DNA of 64,000 nucleotides from JAZPYZ01 sp045544455 (GTDB lineage: Bacteria > Bacillota > Clostridia > Oscillospirales > Acutalibacteraceae): the NCBI GenBank assembly GCA_045544455.1, contig JAZPYZ010000003.1:141036-205035 (forward strand). The letters run 5' to 3'. The notes under the pieces are model-generated. The model saw only the letters and a program-made list of their open reading frames with translations. It had not been told where the DNA came from and made no database searches. Both the position numbers and the translations under genes were made by a program. Of this stretch, positions 51,433 to 59,630 are shown in pieces (within the stretch, counting starts at the first letter, position 1; each line of letters starts with the position of its first letter).

Positions 51433-51975
51433 ATGAGAGTAGTGACAGGGGTTGCGCGCGGTATGCGATTGCAAACATTGGAAGGGCAACAAACGCGCCC
51501 GACCAGTGATCGTGTAAAAGAAGCCCTTTTCAATATTTTACAATTCGAGATCGAAGGAAGACGGGTACTGGATCTGTTTGCCGGTAGTGGTCAACTGGGG
51601 ATTGAAGCGCTTAGCCGCGGGGCGGCCGAATGCGTATTTATCGATAAAAATCCGCAGGCGGTGCAGGTGATTAAAGAGAATCTGCACCACACCGGTTTAG
51701 CGACCCACACACAAGTGTTGTGTCAGGATTCGCTTGTCTTTTTAGACCGTACCGTGGATGCGTTTGACGTGGTATTGATCGATCCGCCGTACGCATCGGG
51801 TATATACGAAACGGCGCTGGCTAAGGTAGCGCCGCATGTGCGACGCGGCGGCGCGGTGACCTGTGAATGTGACGTAAAGACGGCGTTGCCCGAAAGGGTG
51901 GACACGCTCACGTTAGAACGCACGTATCGATACGGAAAAACCGCGATATGGTTGTATCGAAGCGAAAAAGGATGA
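51433..51975 (+). CDS. rsmD: 16S rRNA (guanine966-N2)-methyltransferase
   Basis: A 180-residue methyltransferase. SAM motif VLDLFAGSGQLGIEALSRGA and catalytic motif LIDPPYASGIYE. The N-terminus VARGMRLQTLEGQQTRPTSDRVKEALFNIL is the family signature. AGAGG lies before the ATG. coaD follows after 6 bp, the usual pairing. Confidence 0.95.
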   Translation: MRVVTGVARGMRLQTLEGQQTRPTSDRVKEALFNILQFEIEGRRVLDLFAGSGQLGIEALSRGAAECVFIDKNPQAVQVIKENLHHTGLATHTQVLCQDSLVFLDRTVDAFDVVLIDPPYASGIYETALAKVAPHVRRGGAVTCECDVKTALPERVDTLTLERTYRYGKTAIWLYRSEKG

Positions 51976-51981
51976 TGAAAC

Positions 51982-52479
51982 ATGAAGATTGCCGTTTGTC
52001 CCGGTAGTTTTGATCCGGTGACGTTAGGGCATATGGATATTATCCGGCGCGCCGCGCGGATGTTTGATCGCGTGGTCGTTGTCGTGATGACCAACCTGTC
52101 GAAAAAGCCGATGTTTACCAAAGAGGAACGGATGGCGTTGCTGAAAAAAGTGACGGCCGACCTGCCTAACGTGGAAATCGATTGGTATGACGGGTTATTG
52201 GCGGACTATATGCGACAAAAGCAGGCCGATGTGATCATCAAAGGTTTGCGTGCTTTGTCGGATTTTGAGTATGAGTTCCAGATGGCGTTGACCAACCGGC
52301 AACTCAATCCTGAAGTCGAAACCGCGTTTTTAACCACCACGGCGGAACACATGTATCTGTCGTCGAGCTTGGTGAAACAGGTGGCGGCGTTTAATGGGGA
52401 CATTTCCGGTTTTGTACCGGCTTGTATATTAGACGAAATCTTATGCAAATTCGAGGAACAAAAACAGAAAGGATGTTAA
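51982..52479 (+). CDS. coaD: Phosphopantetheine adenylyltransferase
   Basis: A 165-residue nucleotidyltransferase for the penultimate step of coenzyme A synthesis. The T/HxGH motif is PGSFDPVTLGHMDII. RALSDFEYEFQMAL and EHMYLSSSLVKQV are also characteristic. Length is normal. It is followed by a coiled-coil gene after 4 bp. Confidence 0.96.
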   Translation: MKIAVCPGSFDPVTLGHMDIIRRAARMFDRVVVVVMTNLSKKPMFTKEERMALLKKVTADLPNVEIDWYDGLLADYMRQKQADVIIKGLRALSDFEYEFQMALTNRQLNPEVETAFLTTTAEHMYLSSSLVKQVAAFNGDISGFVPACILDEILCKFEEQKQKGC

Positions 52480-52483
52480 ACCT

Positions 52484-52957
52484 ATGAGTATTGACGAATT
52501 GCTGGAACAAATAGACGATATGGTGGATAAAGCGTGGAGTTTGCCGCTGTCCGGCGGTAAATGCTTGGTCGAGGCGGACCGTTTGCGTGACATTATTGAC
52601 GATGTGCGCGCCAACCTGCCGAGTGAACTGCGCCAGGCGAAAGCCATCGTTGCCGACCGTGCCGATATCATCACCGGCGCCAAACGCGAAGCGGAAGAAA
52701 TTGTTCGCAAAGCGGAAGAGCGCGCTCGTGCGATGGTTTCGCATGAAGAGGTCGTTAAACAAGCGCAAGCCAAAGCGAACGAACTGTTGACGCAATCGCA
52801 ACAACGTTCTCGCGAAATGCGTAAAGGCGCGAACGATTTTGCCGAAGACGTGCTCAAACGCACCGAGGAAACCTTGGCACAGCGTTTAAACGAAGTGCGT
52901 CAGGTTCGTCAGTCGTTGCGTACCCCGTCTCGTTATCAAGAAACCGACGCGGAATAA
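52484..52957 (+). CDS. Coiled-coil protein downstream of coaD (ATP synthase b-like)
   Basis: A 157-residue soluble protein, nearly all helix. Residues about 45-145 are an alanine/glutamate/arginine-rich coiled coil (AKREAEEIVRKAEERARAMV), reminiscent of the b subunit of ATP synthase or DivIVA-type helices. There is no membrane segment. It is a conserved companion of coaD in Clostridia in my recollection, often loosely called ATPase. Its function is unknown; the gene is translated right after coaD. Confidence 0.75.
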   Translation: MSIDELLEQIDDMVDKAWSLPLSGGKCLVEADRLRDIIDDVRANLPSELRQAKAIVADRADIITGAKREAEEIVRKAEERARAMVSHEEVVKQAQAKANELLTQSQQRSREMRKGANDFAEDVLKRTEETLAQRLNEVRQVRQSLRTPSRYQETDAE

Positions 52958-52963
52958 TAGGTA

Positions 52964-53002
52964 TAAAAAAGCGTGTTGCTCGAAAGAGCGACACGCTTTT
53001 TT
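52964..53002 (+). terminator. Terminator after the coiled-coil gene
   Basis: AAAAAAGCGTGT-TGCTC-GAAA-GAGCG-ACACGCTTTTTT, a long stem with one mismatch. Confidence 0.86.
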
Positions 53003-53010
53003 GCTATCGC

Positions 53011-53044
53011 AAAAACACCCCGAGAAACGTGCTCTCGGGGTGTT
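53011..53044 (-). terminator. Terminator after the PFL-family gene
   Basis: Minus strand: AACACCCCGAGA-GCACGTT-TCTCGGGGTGTTTTT. Confidence 0.82.
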
Positions 53045-53051
53045 ATCTGGT

Positions 53052-54410
53052 TTAGTTTTTCAAACTCTGCATCGGAGCCGGGATGCGGCCGCCGCGTTCA
53101 ATGAACCGCGCAGGAGACGCGGTGTTCAACGGCATCACCGGACCGCCACCGAGCAAACCGCCAAACGACAGTTCGTCGCCGACCTGTTTGCCGATCGCCG
53201 GAATCACACGTACCGCGGTGGTTTTGGAGTTGACCATGCCGATTGCCGCTTCATCAGCGATGATAGCCGCAATTACTTCCGCCGGCGTATCGCCCGGAAT
53301 GTTGATCATATCCAATCCCACCGAGCAAACCGCCGTCATGGCTTCCAGTTTCTCGATCCGCAGACAACCGTTGCGTGCCGCCGCGATCATGCCGGCATCT
53401 TCGGTCACCGGAATAAACGCGCCGGATAAACCGCCCACGTGGGACGATGCCATCACGCCGCCTTTTTTCACGGCGTCGTTGAGAAGGGCCAACGCCGCGG
53501 TAGTACCGTGCGCGCCACAACACGTAAGGCCCATTTCTTCCAAAATGTGCGCGACCGAATCGCCTACCGCCGGTGTCGGGGCCAGCGATAGGTCCACGAT
53601 ACCAAACGGCACGTCCAACCGTTTAGACGCTTCCAACGCCACCAATTGGCCCATACGGGTGATCTTAAAGGCGGTTTTCTTGATAATATTCGCCACTTCG
53701 GTCAGGTCACAATCACCTGCTTTTGCGAGCGCAGAGCGCACTACGCCGGGGCCGGAAACACCGACGTTGATCACGCAGTCCGGTTCGCCCGGTCCGTGGA
53801 AAGCGCCGGCCATAAAGGGATTATCTTCCGGTGCGTTGCAGAACACCACCAGTTTTGCCGCGCCGATACAATCGCGATCGGCGGTGCGTTCGGCCGTGGC
53901 GCGCACGACCTGCCCCATCAGGCGAACGGCATCCATGTTGATGCCGGATTTGGTGCTACCGATGTTGACAGATGAACACAGGTGATCGGTAACCGCTAAC
54001 ACTTCCGGAATGCTTTCGATCAGTTCGCGGTCGCCGGGGGAGAACCCTTTGTGTACTAACGCCGAAAAACCGCCGATAAAGTTGACACCACAGGTGTTGG
54101 CGGCGCGTTCCAGCGTCAGCGCGAGTTTTACGGCATCGCGGTTTTCGCATGCGGCAAGCACCATCGCAATCGGCGTGACCGAAATACGTTTATTGATGAT
54201 CGGTACACCGTATTGTTTTTCGATTTCCTGCCCAACCTCCACTAATCGTGCGGCACGGGTGGTGATTTTGTCATACACGCGTTGGCATACGCGATCGATG
54301 TTACTGTCGCAACAGTCGAGCAACGAAATGCCCATCGTAATGGTGCGGACATCCAGGTTTTCTTCCTGGATCATCCGGATGGTTTCTAATATATCGTGTG
54401 CGTTGATCAT
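53052..54410 (-). CDS. PFL family protein (UPF0210)
   Basis: A 452-residue protein of the UPF0210/PFL-like family. Family wording: ILETIRMIQEENLDVRTITMGISLLDC, DKITTRAARLVEVGQEIE, CSSVNIGSTKSGINMDAVR, GVSGPGVVRSALAK and SFGGLLGGGPVMPLN. It is related in fold to pyruvate formate-lyase but no Gly-radical motif is evident. Function unknown. It is nearly always encoded beside the ACT protein, as here 16 bp away. Confidence 0.92.
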   Translation of the reverse strand: MINAHDILETIRMIQEENLDVRTITMGISLLDCCDSNIDRVCQRVYDKITTRAARLVEVGQEIEKQYGVPIINKRISVTPIAMVLAACENRDAVKLALTLERAANTCGVNFIGGFSALVHKGFSPGDRELIESIPEVLAVTDHLCSSVNIGSTKSGINMDAVRLMGQVVRATAERTADRDCIGAAKLVVFCNAPEDNPFMAGAFHGPGEPDCVINVGVSGPGVVRSALAKAGDCDLTEVANIIKKTAFKITRMGQLVALEASKRLDVPFGIVDLSLAPTPAVGDSVAHILEEMGLTCCGAHGTTAALALLNDAVKKGGVMASSHVGGLSGAFIPVTEDAGMIAAARNGCLRIEKLEAMTAVCSVGLDMINIPGDTPAEVIAAIIADEAAIGMVNSKTTAVRVIPAIGKQVGDELSFGGLLGGGPVMPLNTASPARFIERGGRIPAPMQSLKN

Positions 54411-54426
54411 GGTTGCTTACCCTTTC

Positions 54427-54696
54427 TCATACGTGGTACATGGTGTTAAAAATTTCCTCATGCATGGCATGGATGGATAAGTGGCGGCTTTCGCCGAGTG
54501 TCGACAATTCGTCGGTTAATACGGTAAACGGCACGTCGCTTTCGGTGATATCCACCATCATGATCATGGCAAACATATCTTGCAAAATAGATTGCGTTAC
54601 TTCCAATACATTGATTTTGTGTTCGGCACAAACAGCCGAAACGGCGGCGAGGATGCCGACGGTGTCTTTACCGATAACGGTGATAACTGCGCGCAT
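54427..54696 (-). CDS. ACT domain protein (UPF0237)
   Basis: An 89-residue single ACT domain (AVITVIGKDTVGILAAVSAVCAEH). It is the conserved small partner of the PFL family protein, probably sensing a small ligand. AAGGAG precedes the ATG. The gene lies between the transglutaminase lipoprotein and the PFL gene in one minus-strand unit. Confidence 0.92.
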   Translation of the reverse strand: MRAVITVIGKDTVGILAAVSAVCAEHKINVLEVTQSILQDMFAMIMMVDITESDVPFTVLTDELSTLGESRHLSIHAMHEEIFNTMYHV

Positions 54697-54710
54697 AATG
54701 GTAACTCCTT

Positions 54711-56123
54711 TTATTTAATGTCAATATAGATAAGGCCTTGGCCTTGATCGTCGTTATAATGGGTGGTTCCTTGTAGGAAATGTTGCGTGTATCCGGCGTT
54801 TGCCAGATCGGATTTCAACGTATAATAATCGTTGTTAAACGCATTGGCAAACGCATCTACCGAACCGGTCACACGAAATCCAACCCAGGTTAAACCGTTG
54901 TCGATCGCGGTTTTACAGATCGATAACACGCGGTTATGATCATAGGTTGCCAACGTCGCGCCGCTTTGCGTGAAATAATATCGATCGGCAGCGGTAGCGG
55001 TGGGAATCGGATATGAGATCACCCGGCCGGCAGAATTGGTTAATCCGGTAATCGAGTGGTCACGTTGAATTTGAGCCGTGGTTACATTTAAGTAGGTATA
55101 TCCAACGAAATCGGTGACGCCGGCGATCAACGGATCGTCCCATGTGGCATCTACGTGATACCAGTTGCCGTCGAGTTGCACCATGTTCCATGCGTGATCT
55201 TGACTTTGACTCACGCCAAACGCACGGATCGTGGGGATACCGGCGCGTTTCAGCAGATACTGCAGCGCGTGAGAATACCCGTCACACACGGCTTGCCGTT
55301 TAACCAACGCCCCATACATGGTGTATCGCCAGGGTTCGCTCCCGTCTTGATACGTGGTACGTTGAATTAACCGGGTATAGAGGATGCGTTCTCGGTCATA
55401 GGCCGACATCCCGTCGTGTAACCCGTCCAACATATCGTTGACAACCCGTTCCATTTCGGCGTTGGCGTTGGTCCATTCGGTACCGGTCATGGTATAGATC
55501 AGATCGATCGATACGGCTTTGGAACCGGAATAGGTGTAGGACATCTCACTGGTAGACAGGTGAAAGTGTTGCGGATAATCGTCCATATAATACTGCATCA
55601 CCCGTTCGGCATCGTGGGTGGACAGTGACAAATCCGACACGTTGACCGAGGTCTTCATGCTTTTTGCGGCGGTTACCAACCGATCGTAGGCGGTCAACAG
55701 ACTGTTGGATTCGTTCGCTAAAAGTGAGCGCCCATAATACGATGTTTCGGCAACCGGCGTCAGCGTGGTAGAACCGGTATTGGCCGTGGGCGTTTGGTTG
55801 GAAGACGACGTGTTGGTATCACCGGTAGTGGGATTGGTCTTCGTCGTGCCACTCGATGAGGAAGAACTGCTTTTACCGGAGGAGGTGGTTTTGGAGGATG
55901 TGCCGCCACTCGTTTCGGTTGCGGTACCGGTCGACGAGGTGTCGCCCGAACTCGAACCGTCGGTGACGTTCTCGTCTTGCGTCGTAGAGGAAGAAACGGT
56001 GGTAGAAGTTGCTTTGTTGCCGGGTTTGTCCGTGTTCGCTGCCGTGCTTTCAGAAGAATGGCAACCGGTTAAACAGCCGATCGCGCAGATAACTGCCAAC
56101 CAAAACGTAAGGCCTTTTTTCAT
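54711..56123 (-). CDS. Transglutaminase-domain lipoprotein
   Basis: A 470-residue exported protein. The lipobox is LTGC with C21. A Ser/Thr-rich linker runs from about residue 22 to 120. The transglutaminase core has the triad Cys in RQAVCDGYSHAL, His in DHAWNMVQL and Asp in YHVDATWDDP. Such surface cysteine proteases or crosslinkers are common in clostridia; the target is unknown. The gene heads an operon with the ACT and PFL genes (14- and 16-bp gaps), although no functional link is obvious. Confidence 0.88.
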   Translation of the reverse strand: MKKGLTFWLAVICAIGCLTGCHSSESTAANTDKPGNKATSTTVSSSTTQDENVTDGSSSGDTSSTGTATETSGGTSSKTTSSGKSSSSSSSGTTKTNPTTGDTNTSSSNQTPTANTGSTTLTPVAETSYYGRSLLANESNSLLTAYDRLVTAAKSMKTSVNVSDLSLSTHDAERVMQYYMDDYPQHFHLSTSEMSYTYSGSKAVSIDLIYTMTGTEWTNANAEMERVVNDMLDGLHDGMSAYDRERILYTRLIQRTTYQDGSEPWRYTMYGALVKRQAVCDGYSHALQYLLKRAGIPTIRAFGVSQSQDHAWNMVQLDGNWYHVDATWDDPLIAGVTDFVGYTYLNVTTAQIQRDHSITGLTNSAGRVISYPIPTATAADRYYFTQSGATLATYDHNRVLSICKTAIDNGLTWVGFRVTGSVDAFANAFNNDYYTLKSDLANAGYTQHFLQGTTHYNDDQGQGLIYIDIK

Positions 56124-56156
56124 GGTGTTTCATCCTTTATACACAATAATATACAC

Positions 56157-56184
56157 AGTATAGCATAAAAGACGCGGGATGCAA
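56157..56184 (-). promoter_or_regulatory. Probable promoter of the transglutaminase-ACT-PFL operon
   Basis: Minus strand: TTGCAT, 16 bp, TATACT with TGC before the -10. Confidence 0.6.
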
Positions 56185-56211
56185 AGTATAAAAAATCAAT
56201 AAAATACGAAA

Positions 56212-56226
56212 AAAATACTGTATTTT
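56212..56226. promoter_or_regulatory. Palindrome between the lipoprotein operon and the Lrp-type gene
   Basis: AAAATAC-T-GTATTTT, a perfect 15-bp palindrome in AT-rich DNA between two divergent genes, one of them an Lrp-type regulator. Candidate operator. Confidence 0.4.
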
Positions 56227-56291
56227 ACGAAAAAATATGCTATTATAAAAAATGATTAGAAAAATTCAGACGAAAACGGAGGTTATCATCC

Positions 56292-56762
56292 ATGAATAAA
56301 TTGCTGAAATTGTTGGAGCAAGACGCTCGTTTGACCCCGGCACAACTGGCGGTTATGTTGGGATGTTCCGAGGAGGATGTGTGCGCACAGATCAAAGCAT
56401 TTGAGCGTGACGGCACCATTCGCGCCTATCAAACCATGATCGATTGGGATCGTACCGATCGGGAATACGTGACCGCGATGATCGAACTGAAAGTTACCCC
56501 GAAACGGGACTATGGGTTTGAAGCGATCGCTGAACAAGTGATGCGGTTCGAAGAGGTCGAAACGGTGTATTTGATGTCCGGAGGGTTTGATCTGTCGGTG
56601 GTGGTCAGCGGCCGCACTTTCCAAGAAGTGGCGATGTTCGTGGCGAAACGTCTGTCTACGTTGGATTCGGTCGTGTCGACAGCGACTCATTTTGTGCTTC
56701 GTCGGTATAAAGAAAAAGGCGTACCGTTTTTAGACGAGTCGAAAGACGAAAGAGAGGTCTAA
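56292..56762 (+). CDS. Lrp/AsnC family transcriptional regulator
   Basis: A 156-residue regulator with an N-terminal helix-turn-helix (LLEQDARLTPAQLAVMLGCSEEDVCAQIKAFERDGTI in outline) and a C-terminal RAM/AsnC ligand domain (MIELKVTPKRDYGFEAIAEQVMRFEEVETVYLMSGGFDL). CGGAGG precedes the ATG. It lies 6 bp before an aminotransferase, so it probably regulates amino-acid metabolism and itself. Confidence 0.9.
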   Translation: MNKLLKLLEQDARLTPAQLAVMLGCSEEDVCAQIKAFERDGTIRAYQTMIDWDRTDREYVTAMIELKVTPKRDYGFEAIAEQVMRFEEVETVYLMSGGFDLSVVVSGRTFQEVAMFVAKRLSTLDSVVSTATHFVLRRYKEKGVPFLDESKDEREV

Positions 56763-56768
56763 CGGCTG

Positions 56769-57935
56769 ATGGATTACGAAAGACTCCTTAACCCTACGCT
56801 ACGGGAGTTGAAACCATCCGGTATCCGTCGGTATTTTGACATGGCAAACGAACTCGACGATGTCATTATGCTGACGATTGGTGAACCGGATTTCTCCACC
56901 CCGTGGCATATCCGCCAAAAAGGGATCGAAACCTTGGAACGCGGTAAAACTTGGTATTCGCCCAACGCCGGCTTGTTGCCGCTACGTCAATCGATTGCCG
57001 GCTATGTTAAACGAAACTGGCAGGTCGACTACGATGCGGCGAGCGAAGTGTTGGTGACTGTCGGTGGCAGTGAAGCCATCGATCTGGCGATCCGCGCGTT
57101 GGTCTCGCCGGGTGACGAGGTGCTTATCCCGAGCCCGAGTTTCGTATGTTACGAACCGTTGGCGAAAATGGCCGGTGCCACGCCGGTGACGTTGGTCACG
57201 CGTGCGGAAAACGCGTTTCGATTGACGGCGGATGAACTGCGTGCCGCGATTACGCCGCGCACCAAATTGTTGATTCTGCCTTTTCCGAACAACCCGACTG
57301 GTGCGGTTATGCGTCGTGAGCATCTTGAAGAGATTGCCGAGGTGTTGCGCGGCACCGATATCTTTGTGATGTCGGATGAAATTTACGGCGATTTGACCTA
57401 TGGAAAGGATGCGCACGTGAGTTTTGCGTCGATCCCCGACATGTGGGAACGCACGGTGTTGGTCAACGGCTTTTCCAAAGCGTTTGCCATGACCGGTTGG
57501 CGGATGGGATATGCTTGTGCGCCGCAACCGATCATGCAGCAGATGCTCAAACTCCATCAGTTTGCGATCATGTGTGCGCCCACCACGGCACAACACGCGG
57601 CGATCGAAGCGATGGAACACGGGGAAGACGACGTGCGGATGATGCGTGATGAATACAACACCCGTCGGCAATACATTGTGAATGAACTCAATAAAATGGG
57701 GTTAACCTGTTTTGATCCCGAAGGGGCGTTTTACGTGTTCCCGTCGATTCAAAAGACCGGTATGACGTCCGAAGAGTTTTGCGAAAAACTGCTCTACTCA
57801 AAACAAGTGGCGGTCGTTCCGGGAACGGCATTTGGCGATGCCGGCGAAGGGTTTGTGCGTATTTCGTATTGTTATTCGCTGAAACACATCATGGAAGCAA
57901 TGTCGCGGATGAAACAGTTTTTGGAAGAATTGTAA
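56769..57935 (+). CDS. Pyridoxal-phosphate aminotransferase (class I/II)
   Basis: A 388-residue fold-type I aminotransferase. PLP lysine in VNGFSKAFAMTGWRMGY, the aspartate and tyrosine of the cofactor site in FVMSDEIYGDLTY, the substrate Arg in GFVRISYCYSL, and NNPTGAVM. It reads like the aspartate aminotransferase/PatA subgroup. Substrate unknown. It is paired with the Lrp-type regulator, and GAGAGG precedes the ATG. Confidence 0.9.
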   Translation: MDYERLLNPTLRELKPSGIRRYFDMANELDDVIMLTIGEPDFSTPWHIRQKGIETLERGKTWYSPNAGLLPLRQSIAGYVKRNWQVDYDAASEVLVTVGGSEAIDLAIRALVSPGDEVLIPSPSFVCYEPLAKMAGATPVTLVTRAENAFRLTADELRAAITPRTKLLILPFPNNPTGAVMRREHLEEIAEVLRGTDIFVMSDEIYGDLTYGKDAHVSFASIPDMWERTVLVNGFSKAFAMTGWRMGYACAPQPIMQQMLKLHQFAIMCAPTTAQHAAIEAMEHGEDDVRMMRDEYNTRRQYIVNELNKMGLTCFDPEGAFYVFPSIQKTGMTSEEFCEKLLYSKQVAVVPGTAFGDAGEGFVRISYCYSLKHIMEAMSRMKQFLEEL

Positions 57936-57951
57936 GAGGAGGGCCTAAACC

Positions 57952-58818
57952 GTGTCTTTCACGATAGAGGCGCCGGCAAAAATCAATTTAACCTTGGATG
58001 TGATCGACCGTCGCGCCGACGGATATCACATCATCGAATCGGTGATGCAAACGGTAGATGTGTGCGATACCATCGAATTGACCTTGTGTGAGGATGAAGG
58101 TATCACGCTAACCTGTTCGGATGAGACGTTGCCCACCGATCATACCAACACCGCGTATCATGCGGCACAGGTGTTTTATGCGCATATCGACAAGACGCCG
58201 CATCTGAAAATACACATCGAAAAACGCATTCCGTCGATGGCCGGTATGGGCGGCGAAAGCGCGGATGCTGCCGGTGTGTTGCGCGGTTTAAACGAGCTCG
58301 AACGTGCCGGATTATCGGTGCAAGATCTGTGTGCGCTTGGTAGCGAAATCGGCGCGGACGTGCCATTTTGCGTGCTGCAAGGTACCGCGTTGGCGGAAGG
58401 GATCGGCTCGATCTTAACACCGTTAGCGCCGCTTGAAAACGATGTGTTTATCGTGATCGGTAAAGGCGCGGCCGGCGTATCCACCAAACAGGCGTATGCC
58501 GCGATCGATGCCGCCTTAGATCGGGGCCGGTATCCGGCGTCACCGATGATTGAGGCGCTTTGCGGTGACGATCTGGGCGAAGTGGCGCGTTGCGTCGGCA
58601 ACGTGTTTGATGAAGTGTTGGCGTTGCCGGATGTCGTTCGCATCAAATCCATCATGCGTGAGCAGGGGGCTCTCGGTTGCAGTATGACCGGTAGCGGCTC
58701 GGCGGCGTTTGGTTTGTTCGATGACAAACACGAAGCCGGTTTATGTGTCGCGGCCCTGAAAGGCGAAGGTATGTCGGCGTTTGTCTGCCAACCGTATAAC
58801 ACCACCAGCGAAGAATAA
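57952..58818 (+). CDS. ispE: 4-diphosphocytidyl-2-C-methyl-D-erythritol kinase
   Basis: A 288-residue GHMP kinase of the non-mevalonate isoprenoid pathway. APAKINLTLDVI and RADGYHIIESVMQTV begin it. The ATP loop is PSMAGMGGESADAA, where the usual GGGS reads GGES, a variant worth noting. ADVPFCVLQGTALAEGIG and MTGSGSAAFGLF complete the family pattern. The start is GTG with AGGAGGG upstream, 17 bp after the aminotransferase stop. It ends at a terminator. Confidence 0.94.
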   Translation: MSFTIEAPAKINLTLDVIDRRADGYHIIESVMQTVDVCDTIELTLCEDEGITLTCSDETLPTDHTNTAYHAAQVFYAHIDKTPHLKIHIEKRIPSMAGMGGESADAAGVLRGLNELERAGLSVQDLCALGSEIGADVPFCVLQGTALAEGIGSILTPLAPLENDVFIVIGKGAAGVSTKQAYAAIDAALDRGRYPASPMIEALCGDDLGEVARCVGNVFDEVLALPDVVRIKSIMREQGALGCSMTGSGSAAFGLFDDKHEAGLCVAALKGEGMSAFVCQPYNTTSEE

Positions 58819-58825
58819 GATACAC

Positions 58826-58863
58826 CAACCACCGTCGGGTTATCTCCCGATGGTGGTTTTTTT
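58826..58863 (+). terminator. Terminator after ispE
   Basis: AACCACCGTCGGG-TTATCT-CCCGATGGTGGTTTTTTT (one G-T pair), with T7. Confidence 0.85.
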
Positions 58864-58893
58864 GTATAAACGCTTTCACCGATGCCTATACTC
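58864..58893 (+). promoter_or_regulatory. Candidate SigF-type promoter of spoIIR
   Basis: GTATA, 15 bp, GCCTATACTC. This fits GywTA and four of six fixed bases of GGnnAnAnTw. spoIIR is SigF-driven in B. subtilis, which fits. Confidence 0.5.
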
Positions 58894-58927
58894 TCGACAC
58901 GAACGTAGAAAGAGAGGGAACATAGTG

Positions 58928-59539
58928 ATGAGCAAACTGGTACGGGCATTGGCGTTGGCGTTAGGGATCTGCTTGGTGATATCGATCGGTCGGTTCGGTG
59001 GCGAGTGTGAACAAATTCGCGAAGAGGTATTGCGGTTACACGTGTTGGCGCATTCCGACTCGGACGAAGATCAAGCTTTGAAATTAAAAGTTCGCGATGC
59101 GGTAGTGGCGAAAACGGCCGGCTTGTTTGACGACGCGACCACCGAACAAGAAGCCTATGCCGCCGCACAAGCGGCGCTCGATGAGATCGAGAAAACCGCC
59201 CAACAATGCGTCTGGGACGAAGGGTACACGTATCCGGTTACGGTCGGTTTGACCGATATGTATTTCACCACCCGTACCTACGATACCGTTACGTTACCGG
59301 CCGGTGTATATCAAGCACTTAGGGTATCGATTGGCGATGCGGCCGGCCAAAATTGGTGGTGTGTGGTGTTTCCGCCACTTTGTGTATCTTCGGCATCAGG
59401 GGCCGCCAAACTCGACGACGTGTTGACCAAACCGCAACAAGATATCGTGCAAAATAGTGGTCGATACGAGGTGCGGTTTAAGGTAGTGGAATGGTGGGAA
59501 AGTGCGGCGAGTTGGGTACGCCGTCGATTTCCGCGATAA
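58928..59539 (+). CDS. spoIIR: Stage II sporulation protein R
   Basis: A 203-residue exported signalling protein made in the forespore to activate SpoIIGA and thus SigE in the mother cell. N-terminal signal segment LVRALALALGICLVIS, then LRLHVLAHSDSDEDQALKLKVRDAV, the family core, and PAGVYQALRVSIGDAAGQNWWCVVFPPLC. AGAGAGGG lies 9 nt before the ATG at 58928. The frame extends upstream to 58781, but that overlaps ispE. Confidence 0.95.
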   Translation: MSKLVRALALALGICLVISIGRFGGECEQIREEVLRLHVLAHSDSDEDQALKLKVRDAVVAKTAGLFDDATTEQEAYAAAQAALDEIEKTAQQCVWDEGYTYPVTVGLTDMYFTTRTYDTVTLPAGVYQALRVSIGDAAGQNWWCVVFPPLCVSSASGAAKLDDVLTKPQQDIVQNSGRYEVRFKVVEWWESAASWVRRRFPR

Positions 59540-59565
59540 AATATTGTAAAATTTTTCATAAATTC

Positions 59566-59594
59566 TTCCAAAACGAGTGAGAGTTTGGTATACT
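59566..59594 (+). promoter_or_regulatory. Candidate promoter of the M16 peptidase pair
   Basis: Weak -35 TTCCAA, 17 bp, TATACT with TGG before the -10 (extended -10). Confidence 0.5.
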
Positions 59595-59630
59595 AATATG
59601 AGTTATCAGTGTCCAAAGGGGCGTGAGGTT

